Assembly: GCA_002372175.1 (NCBI GenBank)
Contig: DFIS01000067.1
Location: 1 to 39,915, forward strand
Direction: 5' to 3'
DNA length: 39,915 bases
Source: Solobacterium sp. UBA3691
Lineage (GTDB): Bacteria > Bacillota_I > Bacilli_A > Erysipelotrichales > Erysipelotrichaceae
In this document: positions 17,053 to 24,672 of the stretch, piece after piece
Layout: every line of letters starts with the position of its first letter
Numbering within the stretch: position 1 is the stretch's first letter
Program-made: the position numbers and the translations under genes
Notes under the pieces: model-generated
What the model was told of the DNA's origin: nothing
Seen by the model: the letters and a program-made list of their open reading frames with translations, nothing else
The model's database searches: none

Positions 17053-17347
17053 GTTCATCTTCCTCTTTGAGCCTTCTCAGCACTTCTTCACATTCACTGA
17101 TTTCCTGCACTGTCGGTATATACCCGTTAAACAGTATTTCATTGCGGCATCTTCTGACCGTGACCAGTCTTTCATACATGTCTTTGCCCAGGATATTCTG
17201 CCTGTACATTTCCTTCAGCAGTTCCATCCCTGCATACTCGATGCCTGTATCGTATTGTTTTGCCTTCTTCAGCAGTACCCCGTCGATCTGTGCAAATACC
17301 TGTAATGTATTGTACAGATCTTCATCCGGTTTGTTTTTATTCATCAT
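17039..17347 (-). CDS. Small helical protein coupled to the DUF4145-like gene
   Basis: This encodes about 102 residues from ATG 17347 (AGGA 7 bases upstream); a longer frame to 17410 would start within the promoter region. It is predicted all helical, acidic and Lys-rich. Its central part, YAGMELLKEMYRQNILGKDM then VTVRRCRNEILFNGYIP, looks like a HEPN or DUF4145-type four-helix unit: the RRCRNE stretch lines up with the GNEALHD helix of the next protein, but the final His is absent. It overlaps the 587-residue gene by 14 bases, so they are probably made together and may bind each other. A good sigmaA-type promoter lies just upstream. No named family is recognised, and a function is not assigned. 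Confidence 0.55.
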   Translation of the reverse strand: MMNKNKPDEDLYNTLQVFAQIDGVLLKKAKQYDTGIEYAGMELLKEMYRQNILGKDMYERLVTVRRCRNEILFNGYIPTVQEISECEEVLRRLKEEDEHEKL

Positions 17348-17400
17348 ATCATTGTCCTGTTCTGCTGTCTTAGATCTTCCGGAAAAATGAACAGCATTAC

Positions 17401-17429
17401 AGAATACCAACCCTGTATGATGCTGTCAA
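17401..17429 (-). promoter_or_regulatory. SigmaA-type promoter TTGACA-17-TATTCT
   Basis: On the minus strand a perfect TTGACA (17429-17424) and TATTCT (17406-17401) are separated by 17 bases. It would drive the small helical gene and the DUF4145-like gene, with a leader of about 47 bases. Confidence 0.75.
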
Positions 17430-17435
17430 TACTTT

Positions 17436-17468
17436 TCAAAAGAAAACTGCAGGTCTCCCCGCAGTTTC
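17436..17468 (-). terminator. Terminator after the Cys-rich microprotein
   Basis: AAACTGC (17444-17450) and GCAGTTT (17461-17467) form the stem; on the minus strand TCTTTT follows. It ends the M28 peptidase unit. Confidence 0.75.
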
Positions 17469-17471
17469 CTG

Positions 17472-17630
17472 TTATTTCTGTTCGGCAGCTTGTCTTTCCA
17501 GCATTTCTCTGAGACATGCCGGCAGATTGCCGACATCATCCCGGTGGTGCTTTACACACTCGTAACAGTTGCCATGCCGCGGACACTGTACATTCTTACA
17601 GACACAGTTCGGTTCAATATCCACGATCAT
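17472..17630 (-). CDS. 52-residue Cys-rich protein coupled to the M28 peptidase
   Basis: This short frame (MIVDIEPNCVCKNVQC at its start) encodes 52 residues with six Cys at 9, 11, 16, 22, 25 and 39 and three His (19, 28, 29). The spacing C-x-C-x4-C-x2-HGNCYEC-x2-HH looks like a zinc- or iron-sulfur-binding knuckle. The last third is a charged helix (CLREMLERQAAEQK). The ATG shares its A with the peptidase TGA (TGATG), a classic re-initiation arrangement, and a purine-rich GAAGAAAAGAAG sits upstream. It ends 4 bases before a terminator. Similar small HGxCxxC proteins are known as uncharacterised in Bacillota (recollection, not checked). The ordered Cys pattern and coupling argue that it is a real gene. 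Function unknown; metal binding is inference. Confidence 0.72.
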   Translation of the reverse strand: MIVDIEPNCVCKNVQCPRHGNCYECVKHHRDDVGNLPACLREMLERQAAEQK

Positions 17631-18943
17631 CAGTTCTTCTTTTCTTCAGCCGGTTTTTCCTCTTTCTTCTCTTCCGGCTTTTCTTCCTTCTTGCCGTCTC
17701 TTTCCGCAAACATCTTCTTGCGCTTCTCGATAGCTTCCTCTACGGACTTCGCAAACTTACGCGGTACGACGTTTACCGGAGCATTGGCGATCTGTTCCGC
17801 AAACTTGCAGGCAAAGCCTACGGTGCTCATGAACTGCTCGGGATCGAGTCTGTCCAGGACATCGTGATGGTTGTGGATCTCGGCACCGCCTCTCGGGGCA
17901 AGACGTGCAAATGTACATGCAGGAACACCGGCAGACGCAAAGCTGCTGGAGTCACTGGCATACATGCCAAGCTCAGAGCTGAGCGGGAAGCCCTCCGTAC
18001 CGGCCAGATACTGGATCGCATGCAGAGTCTCTTCCGAGCAGGAGCAGCATACATGTTCATAACCGATGACAACACCGGTCATGTCAAAGTTGATCTCAAA
18101 GATATACTTATCCAGTTCATCCTTGTGGGCTTCGCAGTACTTGCGGGAACCGACAAGACCGATCTCCTCACTGCCGCAGCAGATAAACTTCATCGTTCTC
18201 TTCGGACGGTGCTTGGAGAAGTAGTGCAGAAGTTCAACGACACTGACAGCACCGGTACCGTTGTCCCAGGCACCCGGTGAATATGCGACAGAGTCGAAGT
18301 GACCGCTGAAGGCAATGATCTCATCCGGGAACTCGGTTCCTTCAATCGTAGCGACAACGTTTCTGGATGTGCCCTTGAGCTCTTCTGTCTTCAGGACCAT
18401 GCGTACCTTCTCGGGACGGGATCTGACCAGTTCCTCGGCATCGCAGATATGCAGCTTCAGACCCGGGATCGCATGAGACTTGCCAAAGGCATTGCCGGGA
18501 CGGATCTCATTGCGGATACTGTCTTCATCATACAGATTGCCAGCGATCAGGATATAGCCAAGAGCTCCTCCCTTGATCAGTTTCTCCACCATCGGCGGCA
18601 TTACTCTGCCCTGTACCAGGACGATCTTGTCTTTGACATCCGAGAGATTTGCGTCAAGTCCGTTCTCGATATATTTGAATCCGCCGACGATTCCCTCTTC
18701 GGGGGTGGACGCTGTTCTGCCGATACCGATCACAGGATAGCTCTTATACTCCGGCTCCAGCACTTCCAGCTTTGCCTCAAAGATATCGGCACCATCGATC
18801 TCAAACTCTTCAATGTGCGCTTCGGCACCGGCACTCTTACAGGCTTCCAGTAAAATCTCGGCAGCTTTCTTTTCTTCGGCTGTGCCGGCGACACGTACAA
18901 AACTGATATCATTCAGCAGTTTCCAGGCTCTTTCTTTATTCAT
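17630..18943 (-). CDS. M28-family zinc aminopeptidase with PA domain
   Basis: This 437-residue protein has the M28 di-zinc peptidase ligands in order: GHFDSV (His, Asp), AWDNGTGA (Asp), GSEEIGLVGS (Glu-Glu), NFDMTG (Asp) and HNHHDVLD (His). A protease-associated (PA) type insertion lies at residues about 80-190. No signal peptide is present, so it may be cytosolic. The last 40 residues are almost only Lys, Glu and Pro (EKKEEKPAEEKK), a disordered charged tail not usual for the family. M28 enzymes remove N-terminal residues from peptides. It has its own promoter (TTCACA-17-TATAAT), with AGAGGA before ATG 18943. Its stop overlaps the start of the 52-residue Cys-rich gene. Confidence 0.88.
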   Translation of the reverse strand: MNKERAWKLLNDISFVRVAGTAEEKKAAEILLEACKSAGAEAHIEEFEIDGADIFEAKLEVLEPEYKSYPVIGIGRTASTPEEGIVGGFKYIENGLDANLSDVKDKIVLVQGRVMPPMVEKLIKGGALGYILIAGNLYDEDSIRNEIRPGNAFGKSHAIPGLKLHICDAEELVRSRPEKVRMVLKTEELKGTSRNVVATIEGTEFPDEIIAFSGHFDSVAYSPGAWDNGTGAVSVVELLHYFSKHRPKRTMKFICCGSEEIGLVGSRKYCEAHKDELDKYIFEINFDMTGVVIGYEHVCCSCSEETLHAIQYLAGTEGFPLSSELGMYASDSSSFASAGVPACTFARLAPRGGAEIHNHHDVLDRLDPEQFMSTVGFACKFAEQIANAPVNVVPRKFAKSVEEAIEKRKKMFAERDGKKEEKPEEKKEEKPAEEKKN

Positions 18944-18968
18944 AGTATCCTCTTTCTTTTCTTACGCT

Positions 18969-18997
18969 ATTATAGCAGTTACGGTATTCCTTGTGAA
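18969..18997 (-). promoter_or_regulatory. Promoter of the M28 peptidase gene
   Basis: The minus-strand TTCACA (18997-18992) and TATAAT (18974-18969) are spaced by 17 bases. The -10 ends 25 bases before ATG 18943. Confidence 0.7.
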
Positions 18998-19114
18998 AAC
19001 ATACAGAAGAGTTTGTTTACACTATTGTTTTCACTAGTTTTTTACATTTCTCAGAAATTATTCATTTTTTCCTTTATTTATGCGATTTTTGCACATTTTT
19101 AATGGTGCTAATGT

Positions 19115-19160
19115 GTTGAAACGCACTTCAATCGGATGTATATTGAAGTCAGTATTCAAC
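19115..19160 (+). promoter_or_regulatory. cspA promoter embedded in a nested palindrome
   Basis: TTGAAA (19116-19121) and TATATT (19139-19144) are 17 bases apart. Around them GTTGAA (19115-19120) mirrors TTCAAC (19155-19160), and CTTCAAT (19126-19132) mirrors ATTGAAG (19142-19148), with a common centre near 19137. Read another way, this is two TTGAA-N6/7-TTCAA dyads in tandem, one over the -35/spacer and one over the start site. This suggests a dimeric or tetrameric DNA-binding protein; none is identified. Confidence 0.6.
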
Positions 19161-19204
19161 AAATATGTGTTTGTAATACATAGAAGAGGAGAATTTGAAA
19201 CACA

Positions 19205-19405
19205 ATGGCAACAGGCAAAGTAAAATGGTTCAACGCAGAGAAAGGATATGGCTTTATCACGGCAGACGACGGCACTGATATTTTTGTCCATTACTCGGCG
19301 ATCCAGGGAGACGGCTTCAAAACTCTCGACGACGGCCAGACAGTGACTTTCGAGATTGTGCAGAGTGACCGCGGTCCGCAGGCGTCCAACGTTGTAAAGC
19401 AGTAA
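19205..19405 (+). CDS. cspA: Cold-shock protein (CspA family)
   Basis: This 66-residue protein is a single cold-shock OB-fold. It contains the RNP1-like KGYGFI and RNP2-like DIFVHYSAI motifs and starts MATGKVKWFNAEKGYGF. Such proteins bind single-stranded RNA and keep it unstructured. The length and sequence are typical. GAGGAG is 13 bases before ATG 19205, longer than usual, but no other in-frame start fits. The expected leader is only about 54 bases, short compared with the long cold-responsive leaders of enterobacterial cspA, so the control may be at the palindromic promoter. A bidirectional terminator follows at 19450. The paralogue name is by family only. Confidence 0.95.
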   Translation: MATGKVKWFNAEKGYGFITADDGTDIFVHYSAIQGDGFKTLDDGQTVTFEIVQSDRGPQASNVVKQ

Positions 19406-19449
19406 TAATAGATTGCATAGTTCAACCGCCTAAACACATTAAGTTTCAC

Positions 19450-19477
19450 AAAAAAGGATCCTTCGGGATCCTTTTTT
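19450..19477. terminator. Bidirectional terminator between cspA and the clostripain-family gene
   Basis: AAAAAAGGATCC-TTCG-GGATCCTTTTTT is a perfect 12-bp arm with a stable tetraloop and T runs on both strands. It ends both convergent genes. Confidence 0.95.
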
Positions 19478-19481
19478 ACGA

Positions 19482-22028
19482 TTACTTGTATTCAACGATC
19501 GGTGTCCAGTGCTTGGCATTATACGTATCTGTCAGCACGTAGCTGTACAGCATACGCTGTCCTTCGATCTGATATACACCGACTTCCAGCTCACCGTCAA
19601 CGGTGATCGGCTCGCTCATGTAGTAGGCATGTTCGAAGTTGCCCTTGTAGTCATAGTAGTCACAGACGAAGTTGATCTGATCACCGTCTTCAAACTTGTA
19701 CAGACCCTTGGTCTCAACATCTTCATCCTCGTAGACGATCTGACCTCCGAGGATGATGCCGTCCGGTTCTTCATCACTGTATTCGATCAGAATATGCATA
19801 TCTTCCGTGACCTGACCTACCGTATTGCCGTCTTCATCGTATACGTTATGTGTTACTTCGGCAGGCACAAAGCCGGTCGTTGTATACTCATCATCACTCT
19901 CGTATTCATCACTGAGCATGTAGTATGCGACAGGCTGACCGTCCAGGCATACCCAGCGTCCGTCATAATCCACGATCAGGTTGCCTTCATCATCAAACTC
20001 GAAGATATTATCCTGACCAAGATCGATATATCCGGCACCGTCATCGACCCATACGTTCAGTTCCAGACGGTTGATCTCTTTCCACGTATCTTCATCAAGT
20101 ACGAGTACGGTCTGTCCGTTTCTTTCCGCATACTGCAGCTTTCCGTTATCCACAGAGCTTCTGAACAGCAGGTTGGCAAACAGCTCCAGAGCCGCCTGGT
20201 CAAGGGCGTCAGACCCGCCGACGAGTGAAGATACGGAGTTGTTGGAGGAACTCGGATAACCGCCGTAACTGCCGCCGTAGCCGTAATAGCCGGAGCCTCC
20301 CTGCGGTGCTGTCTGAGCCGGAGCCTGCTGACCGCCGAGAAGCAGACCGAGCAGATCCTCCGTCGAGATCGTCGTACCGTTGGATGAAGATGAACCGCCA
20401 AGCAGATCAAACAGAGAACTGCTGGTGCTGTTATTTACGACCTGACCGGCAGCCCCGATATTCGCAAACGAACGGATCGCCCCGGTATACGCCTCATCCA
20501 TACCGATGGCATCGTAGATCTTGGCAGCTGTATTCACTCTGTTGGCAGAGTAATACGGGAAGTAGATACTCAGACCATAGGCATTGTTCATGTTGTTGGT
20601 CCGGTTGTATTTCACACAGTTCTTTACAGCATCCGCAAGCTCCTGTGCCTCTTTCGTATTTACATTCTGGCAGAAATGCACGAGGTCGACCTGATCGATC
20701 CGGTTGGACTGGGCGAACTCCTTGGTCACACTTCTGGCATTGGCAATCGATCTATAATCAGATGAGTTGATCGTCTGTGTGATGTTCTGCGCAAACGGTG
20801 TCAGCTTGGCCGGTACTTCGGCACTGAATTCCGCAAGATCCACCAGTGACAGGGATGTCTTATCCGTACGTGACTTGGCTGCCGAATCCTTGATGAAATC
20901 ATCAATAATCTGCTTACCTACTTCAGTTGTAGGCATGGAGGTATTACTGCCAAGAGCACTCAGCCAGTTGGTATAGTACCAGCCGGTACCGGGCTCTGTC
21001 TCTTCGGAAGCGATCAGGTAGTCCGCATACGGTGCTACCGCTACTGCTGTCTCGGTATTGGCCATCAGACAGGCATCAAAGCCGATCACATCAAACTTCG
21101 TATTCACAGCACCGAGAGCCTGATACAGCTCATCCAGCGTCATCGTCGCATTCGGGAAGTTCTGGTCATAGCCATATCCCTGTACAGAACCTGAACCATG
21201 GTCCCACAGGATAAGCATATATCTGCTGGCAGGGAAGTTCTTGACACCGTAGTTGATGAAGTCTACCAGGGTTCTGGGATCTGTCATCTGTTTCATGCCT
21301 ACGTTGCGGTCAAGATACTCGAGCTGACCGTTGGCAATACGGAATCTCTGGTTCGTTCTCGCCGACATGACGTTGTTGCGCCACTGCTTCGTACCGCCGG
21401 TCTCTATGATCACATTGACCTTGTCTCCGGTCTGCGCATACAGCATCTCATTGAGGTCATTGGTTGCCATCGCATAATTGGACTCAAGGTCTGTCGCACA
21501 CATATACACAAGGATCGTTACGGTATCCTTGCCGTTTCCCAGCAGCTGTGTAAACTTCTCTCTGGCTCCTGAGGCAACTTCCGTATTGACCGTACTTGTG
21601 CTCGTATTGTGATTATATGTTGTCGTCGGCTGCTGGAAAGAAGCCGCAAACGTTCCCGGCGTCACCGGTTTCGGTGTAGCCGTCTCTGCTGCCGGTGTCG
21701 CTGCCGCAGGTGTCGGTGTGACTGCCGACGTACCGCCGTTACCGATACCGCTGGTCAGACAGCTGTACAGGAAAAACGCAATGATCAGGAACAGGATCAG
21801 CTTGGTCAGGCCTCCGCCTCCGCCTCTGCGGGTTCTCGTGAACATCTGTGTGGCACGCACCGGCTGTGTTCTGAAACTGCCCCGTTCGGGACGTTCCTGC
21901 CTCGTTGTATTCTGTTTAGGCTGTTCCTTTACGGAACCCTGTTTGCCTTTGACCTGTTCACGTTTATGAACATCGCCGCTCGCAGTTGTCTCACCGCGTT
22001 TTCTTCCATGTGGACGATTATTTGTCAT
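19482..22028 (-). CDS. Membrane-anchored clostripain-family (C11) cysteine peptidase
   Basis: This 848-residue protein has a basic, Gln/Arg-rich cytoplasmic tail of about 73 residues, one transmembrane helix (LTKLILFLIIAFFLYSCL, about 74-92) and then a Thr/Pro/Ala-rich linker. The rest is external. The C11 domain follows: LILWDHGSGS supplies the catalytic His and GFDACLMAN the Cys, both in the spacing typical of clostripain. After it come a Gly/Tyr/Ser-rich spacer (around GYYGYGGSYGGYP) and a C-terminal beta-rich region of about 230 residues, strongly acidic, of unknown role. Clostripain relatives cut after Arg or Lys and self-process. GGGGAGG lies 8 bases before ATG 22028. The signal-anchor topology, not a cleaved signal peptide, keeps it on the membrane. 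Confidence 0.85.
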   Translation of the reverse strand: MTNNRPHGRKRGETTASGDVHKREQVKGKQGSVKEQPKQNTTRQERPERGSFRTQPVRATQMFTRTRRGGGGGLTKLILFLIIAFFLYSCLTSGIGNGGTSAVTPTPAAATPAAETATPKPVTPGTFAASFQQPTTTYNHNTSTSTVNTEVASGAREKFTQLLGNGKDTVTILVYMCATDLESNYAMATNDLNEMLYAQTGDKVNVIIETGGTKQWRNNVMSARTNQRFRIANGQLEYLDRNVGMKQMTDPRTLVDFINYGVKNFPASRYMLILWDHGSGSVQGYGYDQNFPNATMTLDELYQALGAVNTKFDVIGFDACLMANTETAVAVAPYADYLIASEETEPGTGWYYTNWLSALGSNTSMPTTEVGKQIIDDFIKDSAAKSRTDKTSLSLVDLAEFSAEVPAKLTPFAQNITQTINSSDYRSIANARSVTKEFAQSNRIDQVDLVHFCQNVNTKEAQELADAVKNCVKYNRTNNMNNAYGLSIYFPYYSANRVNTAAKIYDAIGMDEAYTGAIRSFANIGAAGQVVNNSTSSSLFDLLGGSSSSNGTTISTEDLLGLLLGGQQAPAQTAPQGGSGYYGYGGSYGGYPSSSNNSVSSLVGGSDALDQAALELFANLLFRSSVDNGKLQYAERNGQTVLVLDEDTWKEINRLELNVWVDDGAGYIDLGQDNIFEFDDEGNLIVDYDGRWVCLDGQPVAYYMLSDEYESDDEYTTTGFVPAEVTHNVYDEDGNTVGQVTEDMHILIEYSDEEPDGIILGGQIVYEDEDVETKGLYKFEDGDQINFVCDYYDYKGNFEHAYYMSEPITVDGELEVGVYQIEGQRMLYSYVLTDTYNAKHWTPIVEYK

Positions 22029-22110
22029 CTGTATACCTCCCCTGTCAGATCACAGGTATATGTATTATTTTACTTCCATTCTGTTCATTTGTGTATATTA
22101 AGGATACCGA

Positions 22111-22452
22111 TCACCCGTACCTCGCCTCGATCAGCGGTTCATCCCAGTACACCGTACCATGGGTCTCTTCTGCCAGTTCATTGACCGTCTCTTTTACCAT
22201 GCCCAGGTATTCGGCATCTCTTTTCGCTGATCTTCTGCCTTTGTCTTCAAACAGCACCCTGGACACATAGGCATCGTAGGAGATACCGAAGTCCTCCGCA
22301 TCTCTGTGCGGGAAGAACGTTATGGATACTTCATACTTTATTCTGCCCTGATCAGATTCCGCGGTCAGCTTGACGGCTGCCCCTTTTCTCTCCACACCGT
22401 TATACACGCAGTATGCCTTAAAGTACTGCTCATAGACATCGATCACCTTCAT
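22111..22452 (-). CDS. Small protein of unknown function
   Basis: This encodes about 113 residues from ATG 22452 (AGGAGG 8 bases upstream; ATG 22458 would be only 2 bases from it). It is not recognised. The N-terminal half reads as alternating strands (VYEQYFKAYCVYNGVERKG, then IKYEVSITFFPH), followed by helices rich in Glu, Arg and Lys (RRSAKRDAEYLGMVKETVNELAEE). There is no signal or membrane segment. It lies between the AAA+ gene and the clostripain gene on the same strand, with a terminator-like hairpin before it and an 80-base gap after it, so it may be an independent unit or the leader of the protease gene. Confidence 0.6.
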   Translation of the reverse strand: MKVIDVYEQYFKAYCVYNGVERKGAAVKLTAESDQGRIKYEVSITFFPHRDAEDFGISYDAYVSRVLFEDKGRRSAKRDAEYLGMVKETVNELAEETHGTVYWDEPLIEARYG

Positions 22453-22479
22453 ATTCATTACCTCCTGCTGCGTATAAGG

Positions 22480-22512
22480 AAAAGACCATCCGGTGATCTG
22501 CCGAACGGTCTT
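22480..22512 (-). terminator. Terminator after the double-AAA gene
   Basis: AAGACC (22482-22487) pairs with GGTCTT (22507-22512), with further G-C pairing inside the loop. On the minus strand TTTTCC follows. Confidence 0.65.
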
Positions 22513-22522
22513 ATGTACTTTG

Positions 22523-24667
22523 TTATTTGCGGTTGGGTTCCGCTGTGACTGTCAGATCAAAGTCTTCCAGTCTCAGCTCATCCATGGCATCACCGGGATT
22601 GGCGACCAGACGCTTGGACTGCTTCAGAATCGCATCCTCGACGACATTTCTGGCCAGACGTCCGTTGCCCGCCTCTGCCGCATTGATCGCCTGTACAGCC
22701 GTGAAGTAATCCTCCAGAGGCTGCAGGGCATCTTCCTTGATCTCATAACCCTTACTGCGGGCCTGGATCACAGCGATCTTGCGCAGTTCTTCACCGGTAT
22801 AATCCGGGAAGTGGATGATATTCGGGAATCTCGACTTCAGACCGGAGTTACTCTCCAGGAAGCCTGCCATCTCACGCTGATATCCGGCCAGGATCACGAT
22901 CAGATCCTCACGGTTATCTTCCATGGCCTTAACGATCGTATCGATACACTCAAGGCCAAACGAGTCATCCTTGCCGCGGTACAGCGAATATGCCTCATCG
23001 ATGAACAGCACACCGCCGATCGCGCTCTTGATCACATCCATGGTCAGAGGTGCTGTCTGACCGACATACTGGGCAACCAGGTTGGCTCTTGTGACTTCGA
23101 CCAGCTGACCCTGGGAAAGAGCACCGATCGCCTTCATATACCGGGAGATCAGTCTTGCGATCGTTGTCTTACCGGTACCGGGATTGCCTGTAAAGATCAT
23201 ATGCTTGGACAGTTCACTGGTCTTCATACCCTGTTCTTTACGCAGAGCCTGCATCTGTATATGACTCTGCAGGGAACGAATGTAGTCCTTGACCATATCC
23301 AGACCGACGATCTCATCCAGTTCCTTGTTTACAGCTTCGATCTCGGCACTGCTGTTCTTCTCACGGATCAGCGGGATCACAGCCGCAAAGATCTGCGCGC
23401 TCAGTTCACCATCTGCCACCTTGATCTCTGCTTCGGTGCCGTAGTTGAAGTTATGTTCCAGAGCCTGCTGGCTCAGTACGATATAGATATTCTGGAAGAT
23501 CTCCGTCAGGGCATCGGAACCGTTGGTCTTGTCATAGTGATCAGCGATCCATGCCTTGGCTTCATCCGTGAATTTGACAAACAATCTCAGCTGATCGTTA
23601 GCACGCTCTGTCAGTTCCTTTGCCTTGCGGTCGATGATCTGCACAGCACGTTCTCTGTCCAAAGACGCAAAACTGACCGTATCCAGCACATGGTACAGGA
23701 ACTCGGCACCGAAGGCATTCTGTACAGCCTTGGTCCCCTTGGTCGTAATAAACACAAGGTATTTCCCCTTGGCAGAGAACGAATCCACGGCATCCTTGAC
23801 CAGTCCGGTCTGATTCTCTACCAGTACGCCCTTGGAAAGCACATAGCGCTTATTCAGCTTCACTCTGCCGTCAACGACAAGACTGTCGAGCATACGCAGG
23901 AACTGCGGTGAACCTACCTCAAAGTTCTCAAAGCAGATCACGGCACCCTTGCCGGAAAGATCCTGGTACAGATCCTGCATGAAGATCTGTTCCTGGGCAT
24001 TGCTCTGATAGAGGCTCATATCGATCGTATAGACCTCATCGCTGAGGATCATCTGTCTCTCGTACATTGCCCGTACAACAGCCGCCAGCGTCTCATGTCT
24101 GCCGCTGCCGTTAGGACCGCTGATCAGGATCACATTCTTCGCTCTGTCACCCTGCTCACCCATGACATACGGTCTTCTGAAGGCATTGCACATACGTCTG
24201 AGCGTATCCTCTTCAACAACGACCTTCTTCTTCGCTTCTTCTTCGATCTGGGCAAACGTCTCTGCCGAATTCAGCGGTTTGACCGTCTTTACCTCTTCCA
24301 CATTCAGACCGTACTCCTGGACGATATCCTTCTGGAGCTTCTCGATCTCATCATTGGAGATACCATTCTCTTCACTGAGCGTATTCAGTTCCTTCTGCTG
24401 GTTATTCAGTACTTTACGCAAAGCCTCAAAAGACTCATCTGCACGCTTTAACAGATCATTGGTACCCGCGATCCCCTTTTCAAGGAAAGAGGAAGTCTGA
24501 TTCACTTCCTTACTGATCGCATCAATTGTTTCCGCATTCTTCTCTGCCTTTGTACGAAGCTCGATCTTTGCGTCCGTGGATGTATTCATATCTCTGCGCT
24601 TATTCAGCACTTCATTCATCAGACGCTCTTTTTCTTCTTCACGTTTCTTTTTTCTGTAATCACTCAT
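22523..24667 (-). CDS. Two-module AAA+ ATPase (degenerate module plus CbbX/SpoVK-type module)
   Basis: This protein has about 714 residues. After a basic start and a long coiled-coil region (residues about 20-130), it has two AAA+ modules. Module one (about 165-370) has a decayed Walker A, GPNGSGRHET, lacking the Lys-Thr, and VICFEN in place of a DExx Walker B, so it probably does not hydrolyse ATP. Module two (about 440-690) is intact and CbbX/SpoVK-like: GNPGTGKTT, VLFIDEAYSL, a VILAGY strand and the GLKSRFPN arginine-finger region. ATG 24667 has AAAGGTGA upstream; a GTG at 24676 overlapping the previous TGA is an alternative. It is coupled to the XpaC-like gene just before it, suggesting joint action at the membrane. 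Confidence 0.82.
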   Translation of the reverse strand: MSDYRKKKREEEKERLMNEVLNKRRDMNTSTDAKIELRTKAEKNAETIDAISKEVNQTSSFLEKGIAGTNDLLKRADESFEALRKVLNNQQKELNTLSEENGISNDEIEKLQKDIVQEYGLNVEEVKTVKPLNSAETFAQIEEEAKKKVVVEEDTLRRMCNAFRRPYVMGEQGDRAKNVILISGPNGSGRHETLAAVVRAMYERQMILSDEVYTIDMSLYQSNAQEQIFMQDLYQDLSGKGAVICFENFEVGSPQFLRMLDSLVVDGRVKLNKRYVLSKGVLVENQTGLVKDAVDSFSAKGKYLVFITTKGTKAVQNAFGAEFLYHVLDTVSFASLDRERAVQIIDRKAKELTERANDQLRLFVKFTDEAKAWIADHYDKTNGSDALTEIFQNIYIVLSQQALEHNFNYGTEAEIKVADGELSAQIFAAVIPLIREKNSSAEIEAVNKELDEIVGLDMVKDYIRSLQSHIQMQALRKEQGMKTSELSKHMIFTGNPGTGKTTIARLISRYMKAIGALSQGQLVEVTRANLVAQYVGQTAPLTMDVIKSAIGGVLFIDEAYSLYRGKDDSFGLECIDTIVKAMEDNREDLIVILAGYQREMAGFLESNSGLKSRFPNIIHFPDYTGEELRKIAVIQARSKGYEIKEDALQPLEDYFTAVQAINAAEAGNGRLARNVVEDAILKQSKRLVANPGDAMDELRLEDFDLTVTAEPNRK

Positions 24668-24672
24668 CCGGG

